Notes under the pieces: generated by a model
The model's database searches: none
Told to the model about the DNA's origin: nothing
Seen by the model: the letters and a program-made list of their open reading frames with translations, nothing else
In this document: positions 41,801 through 54,398 of the stretch, piece after piece
Layout of the letters: each line of letters opens with the position of its first letter
Numbering within the stretch: position 1 is the first letter of the stretch
Assembly: GCF_047511655.1 (NCBI RefSeq)
Contig: NC_133395.1
Span: 76,874,158-76,938,157, forward strand
Direction: 5' to 3'
DNA length: 64,000 bases
From: Castor canadensis
Taxonomy: Eukaryota; Chordata; Mammalia; Rodentia; Castoridae
Translations under genes and position numbers: made by a program

Positions 41801-42510
41801 GAACATTTTTTTAGCCTTTTAGCTAGCCTGCCTGCCTCTCTTCCTACTCACCTGACCCCCAGTTTGTTCTTCATGTTCTCAATTTCTTTGTAATTTAAAC
41901 ATACTTTGTTTAATTTTCCCTGTTTTTAACCTTTAAAAAATCATAGCATATAGTCACTAGTGACTATTTCTTACGCAACAATATTTTTTCAGTGCATCTG
42001 TACTGATACTCGGTTCATTTATACTGTTGCATAATATAATACTTCATTGTATTTTAAGTCATTCTACTGAGTTCTTTAGGTTGTTTCCTATTTTTGTCAA
42101 TATAGATACTGTTAACACAAATAATTTTGTGTGTTTGTAGGTGTCAGAATTTCTCTTCTGGGGGTGGGAATTTCTGCACTTTAGAGTGTACACGTGTCTG
42201 CTAAGATAATACCTAAATGCTAACCACACTGATTGAAGCAATTTACACTTCAACTAATAAGAGTTCCTATTTCTCTGCATTCTTGATAATACTTGATCTT
42301 ATTCAACTTTTAACATTTTTGTTCATCTGTCAAATCAAATTACATCATTATGATTTATTTAGTTTCATAATTACTTTTGCAACTGAGTATGTTTTCACAT
42401 TGTTCACCAACATGTTTTTTTTGCTGTGAGATATCTAGTCATATCCTTCGTTTATCTGTCTGTTGATTTCTCTTTTGTTGTTGGCAGATCATTGATAGTT
42501 TTGGGTTTTG

Positions 42511-42590
42511 CATTGGTGCTGGGGATGGAACCCAGGGTCTCCTGCATGCGACGCATGTCCTGCACCACTGAGCCCCAGCCCCAGCCCCTC
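42511..42590 (-). mobile_element. ID-like SINE nested in the LINE-1
   Basis: ATTGGTGCTGGGGATGGAAC, CCAGGGTCTCCTGCATGCGA and CACTGAGCCCCAGCC, the reverse of the ID unit. CpG sites are still present, so it is relatively young. Confidence 0.85.
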
Positions 42591-43045
42591 AATGATAGGT
42601 TTTGATAAAGAAGTATTTCAAATTTACCAGTATTTTTCTTCAGAACTTTCAGAGGTTTGTCTTTTGTATATATGGCCCTACTGTAACAGTAACTACATAA
42701 CTATAACTGTAAATGCGTAAGTATCCACTAACACCTTGAATGAGGTAGGGATCCAGTTTCTTTTATTCTTTTTTGTATGGATTATTCTGGCTGTGCTTAT
42801 GTTGAGAAACTTATTGTTTTCTCCACTCATCTGCAATTCCAGCTCTGCCAAATACTTGTTTCTGGGTTCTCTTTTCTGTTCCATTGATCAGTTTGCCAGT
42901 TTCTTTGAAAACTTGATGTTATCTTAATTAATATAGTTTTATAATGTCTCCTGCTATCTGGTAGGAGAAGGCTCTTTACTTTCTTCCTCAAAAGTATCTT
43001 GGCTATCTTTGGCATTTTGTTCTTTCAAATAAACTTAACAGTCAG

Positions 43046-43135
43046 GGCTGGGGACATGGCTCAAGTGGTAGAGTGCCTGCCTAGCAAGTGCAAGGGCCTG
43101 AGTTCAAACCCTAGTACTGCTCCCCCCCAAAAAAG
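43046..43135 (+). mobile_element. ID-like SINE nested in the LINE-1
   Basis: GGCTGGGGACATGGCTCAAG, TGGTAGAGTGCCTGCCTAGC and GTTCAAACCCTAGTACTGC with a C-run and A tail. Well preserved. Confidence 0.92.
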
Positions 43136-44370
43136 TGTCAGTTAAAAATGTTGTTTTGGTTTGTATTGAACTATAGAGTTATGTTTTATGCTATTGTAAA
43201 TGATGCAGTTTTAAAGTTAAAATTTGCATCTGTTTTTTGCTGGTATATTGAAGTGCATTAACCTTTGCCCTTTGATCTAACTAAAATTTCTTGTGTCTTA
43301 TCATTTATGGTAGATTCTTTGAATTATTTACAAATAATGATAATTTTCTTTTTTCCTTTCAAATTCTTGCAACTTTATTTTTGTGGTTTTTGATGTTCTG
43401 CAATGACTAGAGCTTCAGCATGAAGTTATTAGGAGTGGTGACAGTTTATCTCCTTGTCTTATATCTTGTTTTTAAAGGCAATGCTTTTAACTATTTTACT
43501 GTGGAGTATTATGTGTGCCAGAGATTTTTTTTGAAGATACTTTTTATTATGTAAGCTAAGGACCTATCCCTTTCTAAGACTTTTTTCCTTTTTTTTTTTT
43601 GTTTTTGTTGTTATAAACAGCTTGTAGAGTTTTCTCAAATTTTTTTTTCTACTGAATTGAATTTCTACTGAGTTGACATAGTTTTTCTCTTAATCTGTCA
43701 ATATAAATTATATTAATAAATTCTCTAATGCTACAATAACCTTCCATTAATGAAATAAACCCTATTGATCACTATCTTTATATGAATACATGTATACACA
43801 CACACAGATAAAGCTGCTAATATTTTAAGATTTTTGTATCCATGATCAAGAATGGAACTAGAGTCCCCTTTTCTCTTGTCTGGATTTAGTATGAAGTTAT
43901 ACCACCCTTATAAAGTGGGTTATATGATGTTCCACTGTTTTTACTCTTGAAAAGAGATTAGCATTGGAATTACCTCCTTGAATCTCGAGAGACTTTCCCA
44001 TAAAACAGCTGGATCTGTGGATTTTTTTGGAGGGGGGAAGGAGGGAGAGATTAACTACTGATAATATCTCATTGATGATTATAGTCTGGTTATAAACTAT
44101 TTTAAACCAGTTAGGATGGTTACAGCAGTCTTTCAGAACAGACCCTATATAAGTAGTGTGGCTGTGCAGTTGTATATGGGCTCAACATCAAGTTCAGATT
44201 TTAAATTTCTTAAGTCAGTTTTGTTATATGCTTCCGTGAATTTGTCCACTTTCCTTAAATCTTAAAATTTATTAATAAATTGCTTATAATGTTTTCATTT
44301 GTGTGATTTCTATTGTATTTACCATGTTTCCTTTTTTAATTCTTAAACTTATTTGTATCTCTCTCTTTTT

Positions 44371-44542
44371 TGTTTTTTGGCAGTCCTGGGGTTAGAACTT
44401 AGCCTTGCTAAGCAGGCACTGTACCACTTGATCCTTGCTGCCAGCCTTTTTTGCTTTAGTTTTCAAGTAGGGTCTCTCGGTCAGCCTGGACCTCAGTCCT
44501 CCTATTTAAGCTTCCCACATAGATGGGATGACAGGTGCAACC
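44371..44542 (-). mobile_element. Composite SINE (ID-like + B1-like fragment) nested in the LINE-1
   Basis: TTTGGCAGTCCTGGGGTTAG, AAGCAGGCACTGTACCACTT, CTGCCAGCC, then AGGGTCTCTCGGTCAGCCTG and AGATGGGATGACAGGTGC. Reverse orientation. Confidence 0.8.
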
Positions 44543-45070
44543 TCTGCTTTTCTTCTTCATCAATTTGCCAAAAATTTGTCAATTTTATTAATTTCTTTCA
44601 GTGAACCAACTTCAGTTTTATTGATCCTTTCTATTGAAAGTTATTTTCTGCTTTATTAATTTCTGCTTTTATTTTTACTGTTTCCTTTATTCTGCTCTAT
44701 TTAGGTTTTTGTTCTTTTCATAATGTCAACTTTTCTTTTTTTTTTTTTTTGTTATTCCAAGTATTATAAGGCTATTCATTTCCCCATTTACCACTTTAGC
44801 TGTGTCTTGAAAGACATCCTATATAAGCATTATTGTTTGTTCATATAATTGGTTTATAGAATCATTATAATTGGTCATATATCATTGTTGGTTCAAAGTA
44901 TTTTCTAATTTCCCTTATACTTCCTTTGTGACCTTACTTAGAATTCTATTTTTAAATTCCCAAGCTTTTGTTATTAATTACATTGTGGTCTACATGATAG
45001 TGATTCTTTGACATTGTTAAGATGGGCCAGTATAATATATTGTCAGTTCTTAAGGATTGCTCCTTCTTAA

Positions 45071-46049
45071 GAAAGTGTATCTCCAGTTATTCTGGACAAG
45101 ACTCTTAACACAGATTCATTAGACTTGTGGTCAGACATTCAGTTGTAACCAGAAGCAATCTTAATCAGAACACGATGCTTATTTCTCCCATGAAATAATG
45201 GGAGAAATAATGACTGAACGTTGCAAGGGACTGAGCTCTCAGCAGTGCTTCTAAGTGATGACTGCTCATTTTGAAATCTCAGTGTCCTTGAATGTATGTC
45301 TAAATTAGCAACTAGTAATTAATCATTGATTAAAGACAACTTTATGATATAAGATTTCCCCCTCAGCTGAAGATTTATTTGGAAAACTTGGAATTACTTT
45401 TGAAATCTAGTATTGTGGCTCATGTTGTCATTTTTACAAAAGTCAGGCCTTCAAAGTGAAAGAAGCACCATTCTCCCATTTCTTTTGCTAGCACTCTTAC
45501 GCCATGCCATTAGCTCTCAGAAGATTTTTTTTTAAGTAGACACTGTGAGAATGTATTTATCTTATTAGGACAGAGTTATTCAAATACAGGAAAAGAATTA
45601 ATTCTGGTAGTTAACAGCTCTGGAGAGTCTGGTTTATGTGTGTGTATAAAAGGTCCTCTTTTGTTTGAATGCCTGGATAAAGCCATTAAAAGGTCATCAG
45701 TCCTGCTAAAGGGTCCAAGGTGCTTGGCTCCGTATGCTCATTTGCATTTTGTCTCAGTAATCTGCCCACTGTATTCAAGTGATCTGCACTTGACGTTTGA
45801 AAAACAACATCCCAATTAATCACTCCAAGCAGAGCTTAGTAATTTACCACCAGTTTAGATTGATATACGTAACCATGTTATTTTTATGGCATTTATCAAT
45901 GGTCCTCACTCCTTTGCTAGTGAGTAATTGTTCATTGGTTTTACCAAGTATTTATTGATGAGAGTGTCTGCTGTATCAGCTTCTGGAGGCTCAGTGCTTG
46001 CCAGCCATGGTTCCTGTCCTCATGGAGTTTCAGCCTTGGCGTGAGCACC
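45071..46049. other. Repeat-poor stretch, candidate conserved non-coding DNA
   Basis: No recognised repeat in about 1 kb. It contains a perfect 13-bp inverted repeat (arms 45179-45191 and 45198-45210, 6-nt loop) and an octamer ATTTGCAT at 45740-45747 preceded by ATGCTC. Whether it is conserved cannot be judged from one sequence. Confidence 0.4.
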
Positions 46050-46960
46050 CATCCATCGATAATCAAATAAACAAAAAGAAAACTGCAGCTCCAGCAGTGG
46101 CCTTCATAAAGAAGTCAGTGGGGACAGAAAGGTTTCTGTGGTCTGATGAGTGGAAGGTAAGTGGTAAGTGAGCGAAAAGGGCAGGAAGTGAGATCAGACA
46201 TCTTCAAAGGTCCTAGGATGATGGTAATGGTGGGTGTCTCATGACTCCAAAAGAATAGAATAGGGCCAGTATGTCTGGAGCCAAAAGACTAGGTTGTTGG
46301 TATAGGACCAGAGGATGCAGTTCTTGTAAGTAGAGGGTAAGAATGGGATGTGACATAGAACAGTCAGAGGCTGAAGCAGAGGGAGCAGCTTGAGCATGGA
46401 TTCCAGTGCTTTTTAGAAGTGATGATGACAAGATTTGGCTATAGGGGCTAAAAGGAAGATGTCAAGGATCACTCTTACATTTCTAATTTGTGCCATTTAA
46501 TGGATGTAATGGCGCTTACTCAGATACAGATCACTGGAAAGGTACCAGGCTTTGGGGGAACAATCATGAATTCTATGTTAGACATATTGGCTTTGCACCT
46601 TTGAGAGAACCAGAAGGAAATCCTAGGCAGGCAGTTGTATGTACACATCTGGCATACAGGAAATCCATAAGTGAATCATCTGCTTAGAGATGGTGATTTA
46701 AGCTCTAGATGTGGAGGGCTCCCCCAAAGAGAGAGTGCTATAAAAGTAGGAAAGAAGCAGGAGATAACAGGGATGGCTACCCCCTAACATGCTCCTCAGA
46801 GTTCTCCACGGGAAAAACACTAAAAGCAGAAAGTGAACATGAGCCAGAGTGAGGATGCAGGGCAGCATGTGGGATGCAAGCCCAAAATTAACATGCATTT
46901 TATAACTCAGGAGTACCTGTGGATCCTTGTTTGAGCTCATAAACCAAGAGAAAGCACAAC
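46050..46960 (+). repeat. Ancient long interspersed repeat relic
   Basis: AAGGATCACTCTTACATTTC, AGATACAGATCACTGGAAAG, TTCTATGTTAGACATATTGG and TAGGCAGGCAGTTGTATGTA follow the same old repeat family as near 24300, in consensus-like order. Confidence 0.45.
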
Positions 46961-47847
46961 TTGGAGGTTACTTACCCTCAAAAGAAATGGATACTCTAAG
47001 AAGATGTTTATCTTCTAGCTACACACTCTCTGACATAATCCTGAACTCTTTGATCTAGGGGTATGAATATGCCATTTTAAGAATCAGGGAAGTACAAGTT
47101 CATTTTAGAAAGCCAGGAAATTGTAAACCCACAAAGACTAGGAAACTGCCCAAAATTGCACACCAGATTAGTAGTAGAATGCTGACAGAGCCTGGTTCTC
47201 ATGATTCCTTCCCAGTGTTCAGTCCATCAGCAAACATCAAATGTCAAACCCAAGTTGATAAATATTTATCAGACACCTACCAGAGATCCAGATAGTGCCA
47301 CCACATGATAATCTTGCCAGATTTCACTGGAGTTTATGACCCGTTTCTTCGGCTAAACTGTGGGAAAGACAAGACTGCTGTTACAGTCTGGTTTGTACTC
47401 ATCCAGACACACCATTCACTCTTAGACAAAAGAAGGGAAAAACACAAAAATCAAGAGGAATTAGAAATCCGCTCCAGATGTAAATGGGAAGAGAGAAGAA
47501 GAGGGGAAGGGAGAGAGAGACAGAATGAGAAAGAGATGAAATAACCAGACCCCTTTATTCCCCTTGTCTCCCAGTAGGCCTGTCTTGAAAAGGAGCTCTC
47601 TGCAAGTGAGCTTGGAGGCAGAAGTGCAATTGATTGATTGCGGAAACCTCTCACACCCACTGCTAACTGCAAGTGGGACTATAGAATCATTACTAAGGTG
47701 AGGTTGCTGAGACAGAATCTGATTGTATCCCCCACTAGGATACACAGTGACACAGTGCCAGGGACACTCCAATCATGCATTCGCTCCTCTTCCCAAATCA
47801 CATGGATGCACTTTACACAGTACTGCAGGGGCTTTCAAAAACCCAAA

Positions 47848-47920
47848 TAGAGGCTGGGGTGTATCTCAGTGTTAAAGTGGACGTGTGCGTGCAGACGCAC
47901 ACTCACACACACACAAATAG
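47848..47920 (+). mobile_element. Truncated ID-like SINE followed by (CA)n
   Basis: AGGCTGGGGTGTATCTCAGT is the 5' end of the ID-type unit; it breaks off after about 35 bp into a CA-rich microsatellite at 47895-47917. Confidence 0.7.
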
Positions 47921-48629
47921 ACTTGAAAGGCAAGTTAATCTCATTGACCACTGCTGGGTTTTCCCCTTGTTTTGTGTAGGGAATCCCACTTCAAGTTTTA
48001 GGTGTGGGAAATACAAGACTCCTGTATTGTTAGGGAATTGGAGAAGTTCCTGTAACTGTAGCAGCCTCACTGTATTCTATAATGAAGGTACAGTGATTCC
48101 AAACCCCTCAGTGTAGCTTGTAGTTCAAGAGCTTGCTCTCCAGTTGCCTAGATTCCTCCCTGTGCCCATGACTTATGCCTAAGCCAAAGGACCACCCACT
48201 TCCCTCTGGTTCATTCACCTCCCAATACATGACTCACAAACTGGACCATGTTAAACAATTAATGTAATCATGTCTTAAAACAGGCAAAGTAGAGGCCCAA
48301 AGAGCATCCCCCAGCAGTCACTTCTGTCGTGGCAAGGGCTACAGCTTGTCCTCTGGTGAGGAGAATGGCTGCGAGTGGGGTGTTTGGATTTCACTCTACT
48401 TCCACTGAGTTTCTGGTCATTAAAATGGGGGATCTCCACAGAGTTAAAGGTTATTTCACACAGGAAGCACATTCAGTATTAGTACAACAAATGTTTTCCT
48501 TTCTCCAGCCACAGAAGAACTCTACTCACAGGGAGTGGTGATAAATCCCAGTATCAGCCCTTTCCGCTAGGATATCAATAAGTCCTGCACTTCAAAATTG
48601 CTGACCTCAAAAGGATACTCAGAAAGGAG

Positions 48630-48657
48630 CCTGTCTTTTTTTTTTTTTTTTTTTTTA
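48630..48657. repeat. Poly(T) run
   Basis: More than 20 consecutive T. It may be the tail of a degraded minus-strand retroposon, but nothing recognisable follows. Confidence 0.6.
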
Positions 48658-49350
48658 AGAAAGCCACACCAGAAGTAGTCTGATTTCCTTGTATACTTAG
48701 ATACATATGAAAAAGTGAGTCACTCCAAGTTTCTATCTTTAGTTCATAGAAACAAAGCACTGAATCAAAGAACTTGTCAGGGAAGACCTAGATATAGTTT
48801 GATCTAGATAACGGGCATATTAAAAGAACCCTAAATTCTATTTTTGTGGTAGAGTTTGGGATAGGCACTACAACTGTCTACCCACTAATACTTTGACAGG
48901 TCAGGATGTGACTAAAGATCCTTCCAACAGAGATTTGGTGTGGCCATCTCAGCCACATTCTAAGTGAGGGAGCTCAGCCTGCCTCACTCAGAATCAGCCA
49001 CACCTTGAGTCACCCTGTCCAGAGCTGAGAAAACGAGGTCAACGTTGGGAAGAAGAGTCACAAGACTTAGTGGAAATAATAATGTTAACATACTGTGGGG
49101 GAAATGGAGCCCCTTAGAAGCCAAATGAAAACCTATACATAAGACATAATCCAGTTTTTTAAATTAAGAGTTTTAGAATAGTCTCTTTGCTGACTCAAAG
49201 TCGTATTTCTTCAAACCAAAACAATTCTTTTAGAAGCCTGATACATCAGAGTTCATCCATACAAAATAACCAGTCCTATTTCTGAATCCTCCCTTCTGAG
49301 ATAGTATTCTCCTACTCTGTTTTTGATACTTTGAAACTTTCTTTTTTTAT

Positions 49351-49433
49351 GGCTGTGGAGTGTAACTCAGTGGTAGAGCACCTGCCTAGGGTGCTCAAGG
49401 CCCTGGGCTTTGTCCCCAGCACTGAAAAAATAA
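49351..49433 (+). mobile_element. ID-like SINE
   Basis: GGCTGTGGAGTGTAACTCAG, TGGTAGAGCACCTGCCTAGG and GGCTTTGTCCCCAGCACTG with an A-rich tail. Confidence 0.9.
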
Positions 49434-49732
49434 ATGCAAAACCCTTTTATTATCTCATACATACAGCCTACCTTCCCTGCAACTATAGAAAGTCAAGACA
49501 ATGACTACAAGCAGTTATCAATGGAAATAATTTTTAAGGTAAAGGTAACAACCAAACTCACTTCACCACTCTGCCATTCTGCCTCCCACTGAAGTAAATT
49601 AAGCAGTTATTTGCTGATTCAGTGCATTCCAATGCATTGATTTGTGGGGTTATCTGGTTTTTAAAAATCTTTTTATTATTGCTTAACCAACCATGAGAGA
49701 TTTGTAGGGTCTTGAGGGATCTTGTTTTAGGG

Positions 49733-50018
49733 GAGACAGTACTAGGGTTTGAACTCAGGGCTTAGTGCTTGCTAGGCAGGTGCTCTACCACTTGTGCAAT
49801 GCCCTTTTTTTTACTCTAATTTTCTTGGGGCCACCCTCAGACCACCATCCTCCTACCTATAGCTTCCTGAGTAGCTGGGATTATATGTGTGAACCATCAT
49901 GCTTGTCATGTTTGTTGAGATGGGGAACTCACTAACTTTCTGCCCAGGCTGGCCTTGAACCTCGATCCTCCTGATCTCTGCTTCCTGAGTAACTGAGATC
50001 ACAGGCATGAGCCTGGCC
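49733..50018 (-). mobile_element. Composite SINE, reverse orientation
   Basis: AGTACTAGGGTTTGAACTCA and TAGGCAGGTGCTCTACCACT (ID-like), followed by ACCATCCTCCTACCTATAGC, GAGTAGCTGGGATTATATGT and GCCCAGGCTGGCCTTGAACC (B1-like). Confidence 0.88.
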
Positions 50019-53000
50019 TATTGAGGGGATTTTTTTGTTTGTTTTGGGCAAGATGTCCTGAAGTCATTGGACATCACATATCACATACTGCAATTATGTC
50101 CAGTCCTGTGTAGAGTCTTAAAGAGTAATAGGTTCAACAAAACCCTCTTCAGCATGAATGTTTTGTCAGGTCTATACTTATGAGAGTCACTCTCTCTGCT
50201 TCTGATCTCCTTCCCCTCACAGTATAAGCCTGCAAACTGCCTACATATGTGCATTCTAGTGAGAACTTGCACATGATTCCATGAGACTGTAATAGAAAGG
50301 AAACAAGTTGAACAGAGAGGTAGTAGTATTTCCTTACACTACTGCCTAAAAGTCTACGGCTGTTTGTGAAGGATCTCGAGGATGTGGGTGCACATCCTTG
50401 TTGTAATGCAGTTACAATGTAGTGGTCTCTAGGTGCTGGTCTTGGTGCTGAGATTCGTACATGCATTCATGGGAGGACATTAACATGTACTATCTTTCAA
50501 ATGAACAGATGAGGGCTGAGCAAGCCTCATTGACCTGGTCACATCACACAAACTAGAGTCAGCTTGTTTGTTTTTGGAAGTGAAGCTCTGAACCACTTAA
50601 CTAGACTGCCTGGGAGGACATCCAGAAGCCATGCAGTAAAAACCAGAAGTCACACTCCAGCCACGTGCATAGTAAATGTTTTTTAAAGCTTTTATGAAAA
50701 CTAGCAACATTTCAAAACTGTTTTGAGGTGAGACAGTACAAGATAAAAAGAACCATTGTTTGTTTTGGAACGGTATTTTTGCAGGACTAGATAGGCCCAC
50801 GTGACCACTACAGATGGAAATGACCAACCATCACATCGTCCAGTGTTGCTCTGCCTGATTAAAATGACCCAGTAAAGTAAGGGAGCATTGTTGCAGAAAG
50901 CCATCTTTTATCAGGCCCTATAGACTGGACTGAGAGCATTTGCATCTTGTCTTCTGACATGTCATCCCTACCTGACAACCAATATTGCTACTTAAAGAAA
51001 TCCCAAACCTGTGGGTATTTCATGGGAAAGAGGCTTTCATTCTTAAAAAAGCCTATTTCTTCCCTTCTTCACCAAGGGTGGAGTTAAACCAGCTCATGTG
51101 TGAGTGGGTGGAGATGGGAGGCATTTACAGTCAGCAATGGCAGCTGCCCATGCAGTTGTGGTCTATTCTACCCATGCACAAAATAAGACAAAGCCCAGGA
51201 TGTTATACCCTTCCCCATCATTTAGAATAAGACTGAAATCCATGCTCAAGAATACCATTGGCTTCAATTATATGCTATCTTCAAAGAATCACATCTCAGC
51301 ATTCTCTTTTTTTCTAAACACATAGTAGAGCAAATTTCCTAGCAAATTTTTGGGGATGGGGCAGTGAAAACTTCTAGTCTCCTTCAATAGCCATGTGAAT
51401 CCCTTAAAGTGAAAGTACTTGTTATTTGTCTTTAGCAAATAAAACAAATAACCATCGTTTGATCTTTAGGAAGCCCTTTCTTGTTAAGGTAACATTCTGT
51501 CTGACTTTTATGTTTCAGCATTCATTGTATATTTAATTATTTTAAAAAGTTTTGTTTTAAACTATTAAATTTTTTCAGCATTTAAGATAAACATGGGCAG
51601 ACTTTGTTAAAGATTCAAAATAAATTTCATGCAAAACATGGCAAAGATAATACTACATGGGCTTGGTATGTTCCCAAACACTGATCTCAGGGGGCCCTCT
51701 GAGCACACCATTTCATTAGAATTCTTGTTCTGCAGTTTCAGGAAGCCCCTGACTCTAACCCACCTTTCCTGAAAGTGGCGAAAGTATGAAGGAAAAAAAT
51801 ACCACTAAAGTGAAGAAGAATCTGAACACATCAGAGAAGGAGGTTTTGTCTGTCATTAGACTGCCTGTGTTTTCAAAAACACATACATGATGTAATGGCT
51901 TTCAAACAGGGAATGTGCTGAGATAACTATTATAAGAACAAATACACTGGCACCCCTCCATCATGCTGTCAAATGATGTTTTCAATTCTGTGAGAACAAT
52001 CCAGTAGACCTTGTTATTATGCTGAAAACATCTCATTTCATGCTACAGGACTATGGTGATATTTTCTAAATAAGGCTTCTCTTAGAAATATTAAAAGAGA
52101 GGCAGAAACATGGCTTTCCTGTGGTGACTCATTTTCCAGCCTTATTCCTTAAAATCTGTGAATGCTCATTTGCTCTTCCATTTTCTTTTTTCTTCTATTT
52201 CAATGCATTTACTCTTTCAGAACTTCTCCTGGTGGGTTTGGGATTGGGATGGCTGAAATGCTCATGCAGTGCTCAGAGCAGGCAGTAGGTGGCGATAAAA
52301 GCCATGCTGCTACACTAGCTGTCATTTCTGGAAGTACTGTCAGAAGTGTTAACTGGATGGGAAGAGAAGACAGAGCACATGAGTATCTATTCTCCCCTTA
52401 GACACCCAAGTTTATGACTAGAATCTAGCTTCCTATTTTCAAATGGAAAATACCCCAATTCAGGAATTTTACTGTAATTAAATATTTAGGCCCATTGGAC
52501 ACTTTGCCAAAAGATTTTATATACTCAATGTCAATGATGTCACAACATTAATATACTAGTGTTGTTTGCTAAAATAAAACAAAGATGTGGAATGTGAACT
52601 CAATAAAGTATAAGCAATTTAGAATTACATGAATTGTATGTACAAGAGTCCTAGCCTCAGATTCCTGGAAGGAAATATTTTCCAAAGGGAATAATGAAGT
52701 AGAAAGGTTTTCTAGGTTTGCTCTACAAGAACAGTTAAAGAATGGATTGCCCAAAGATGGAGCTGTAGCTGTGGTCCTGAGCTCAGGGGGCACTAATGGA
52801 TGGAGGGAATGCCATCAGGTCGTGCAGGAATGAAGTAGGGAATATGCTTTCCCAGGACCAAAACTTGACAACTGCTTAGCTAGATGAAATTATTGCTGTT
52901 TGGACAAGGTTGTGGGAATAAATCTTAGAAAGCTACAAGTTTGAGCACATTATTGTTCTGGCTTTGGGCCACTGTATAGTTTGTGGGCAAGCAGAGTTAA

Positions 53001-53380
53001 AAGCAAATTAGCTCAGGGCTAAATCTTCATAAAAACTGGACTGAAATTACATAATCTTGGAATTAAAGATCATAATATCTTCTGACCTCTCTCCAAAAGC
53101 AAAACTCCCCAGAAGAACATCTTGAAGGCTAACCTTCCAGGCATGATCTGGAACACTGAAGAAAGAGGCTCAGACAACTTTACAGAGTGCCTCACACTAT
53201 TCTTGGTCCCTGGGTTTCAACATTTCCTACACTGTGGGGAGGACCCTGGGAGGTCCAAGAAGGTGCCACAAAATCTATAAATGTTTTATTGTTTGGACAG
53301 TGATCCTAAAGGAACTAATATGTAAGAATGTTATGGTGACCCAAGAGAAATTGAACAGAAAACACAGTTCTCATAGACCC
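50019..53380. other. Intergenic, no gene or repeat supported
   Basis: About 3.4 kb with no recognised exon and few obvious repeats on either strand; the largest repeat-poor interval to the right of POMP. Open frames here are short and lack similarity to any family I know. Confidence 0.4.
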
Positions 53381-53462
53381 CCTGAGACTATGTAGCCTGT
53401 GCTGGCCTGGAACTTACAACCTTCCTGCCTCAGTCTCAGATGTGCACCACCACACCTGGTGC
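53381..53462 (-). mobile_element. B1-like SINE fragment
   Basis: CTATGTAGCCTGTGCTGGCC, TGGAACTTACAACCTTCCTG and GTGCACCACCACACCTGGTG, reverse B1. Confidence 0.85.
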
Positions 53463-53610
53463 CCAATTTCCGTGGTTGTTTTTTTATCTAACATTGTATA
53501 TCAGAGTAGTACATTTGTTGCAATTGATGAGCCAATACTAATGTATTAACTAAAGTTCATACTTCTTGAAGGTTCACTCTTTGTGTTGTATATTTTATAT
53601 ATTATGTATA

Positions 53611-53813
53611 TTTTTTTTTTAGAGCACTGGGGTTTGAACTCAGAGCCTCACACTTGGTAGGCAGGCCACTCCACCAGTCCTTTTTTGTGATGGTTTTTTT
53701 TTTTTCAAGATGGAGCCTCTCAAAGAACTCTGCCCAGATCTGGCTTCAAACAGCCATCTCCTGATCTCTGTCTCCTGAGTAGGTTCATAGGCATGAACCA
53801 TGGGCACCTGGCT
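53611..53813 (-). mobile_element. Composite SINE, reverse orientation
   Basis: CACTGGGGTTTGAACTCAGA and GGTAGGCAGGCCACTCCACC (ID-like), then ATGGAGCCTCTCAAAGAACT and ATAGGCATGAACCATGGGCA (B1-like). Confidence 0.88.
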
Positions 53814-53969
53814 CTCTCATTTTTTAAAGGGCTGAAACAGACTAATATAGATTGCATATATGTGTTAATTCCTGGAGGTTGGTTACAACTCTGACCACCT
53901 TTTCCATTGGCTCTCACATACCAGGGTATTGAAGGCCAAGGTTAAGATTTGCTTTTCTGATTTACCAAC

Positions 53970-54398
53970 TGCTATAGTTTGTATCTGAAATGTGTTAAAG
54001 GCTTGGTCCCCAGCATGTGACACTATTAGGACGTGGCCTTTAGGAAGTAGTGCCTAGTGGGAAGAAGTTAGGTCACTGAGGGCATACCCTGGAAGGGGAC
54101 ATTGGGTCTCAGCCCCCTTTCTCTCTTCTCTCTCTCTCTTTTTTTTTTTTTGGCAGTACTGGGGGTTTGAACTCAGGGCCTCATGCCTGCTAGGCAGGTA
54201 CTCTGTCACTTGAACCACTCTGCCAGCCCTCTCTATTTTTGCTTCCCAGCTTTCATGAGGTAAACCTGCCTGTCTGCCACTTGTTCCCACCATGATGTAC
54301 TGTGCCACCAGAAGCCCAAAGAGCCAAGATAAACTTTTCTTTCTTATAGTTGTTTCTCTCAGGTGTTTTGTCACACAGACAAAAAGTTGACTAACACA
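53970..54398 (+). mobile_element. MaLR-type LTR with nested ID SINE
   Basis: Starts TGCTATAGTTTGTATCTGAA and ends GTTGACTAACACA. Internal landmarks are GCTTGGTCCCCAGCATGTGA, AAGAAGTTAGGTCACTGAGG and the R/U5-like AGCCAAGATAAACTTTTCTT followed by GTTTCTCTCAGGTGTTTTGT. These fit a solo LTR of the ERVL-MaLR group. A minus-strand ID SINE splits it at 54139-54230. Confidence 0.7.
54139..54230 (-). mobile_element. ID-like SINE nested in the MaLR LTR
   Basis: A T-run, then GGCAGTACTGGGGGTTTGAA, GCCTGCTAGGCAGGTACTCT and CTTGAACCACTCTGCCAGCC. Well preserved, younger than its host. Confidence 0.92.

Larger units (their letters stand above)
41890..45070 (-). mobile_element. LINE-1 relic, minus strand, with three nested SINEs
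   Basis: Read on the minus strand this is the LINE-1 3' UTR and much of ORF2. Landmarks on the plus strand are TTGTCAATATAGATACTGTT (near 42095), CTGGTATATTGAAGTGCATT (near 43240), AACTTCAGTTTTATTGATCC (near 44600) and GATTCTTTGACATTGTTAAG (near 45002). No open reading frame of consequence survives. It is interrupted by SINEs at 42511, 43046 and 44371. Confidence 0.8.

Noticed and set aside
41890..45070. An active LINE-1
   Set aside because: It has no long ORF2 frame, lacks ORF1 and 5' UTR, and is broken by three SINEs.
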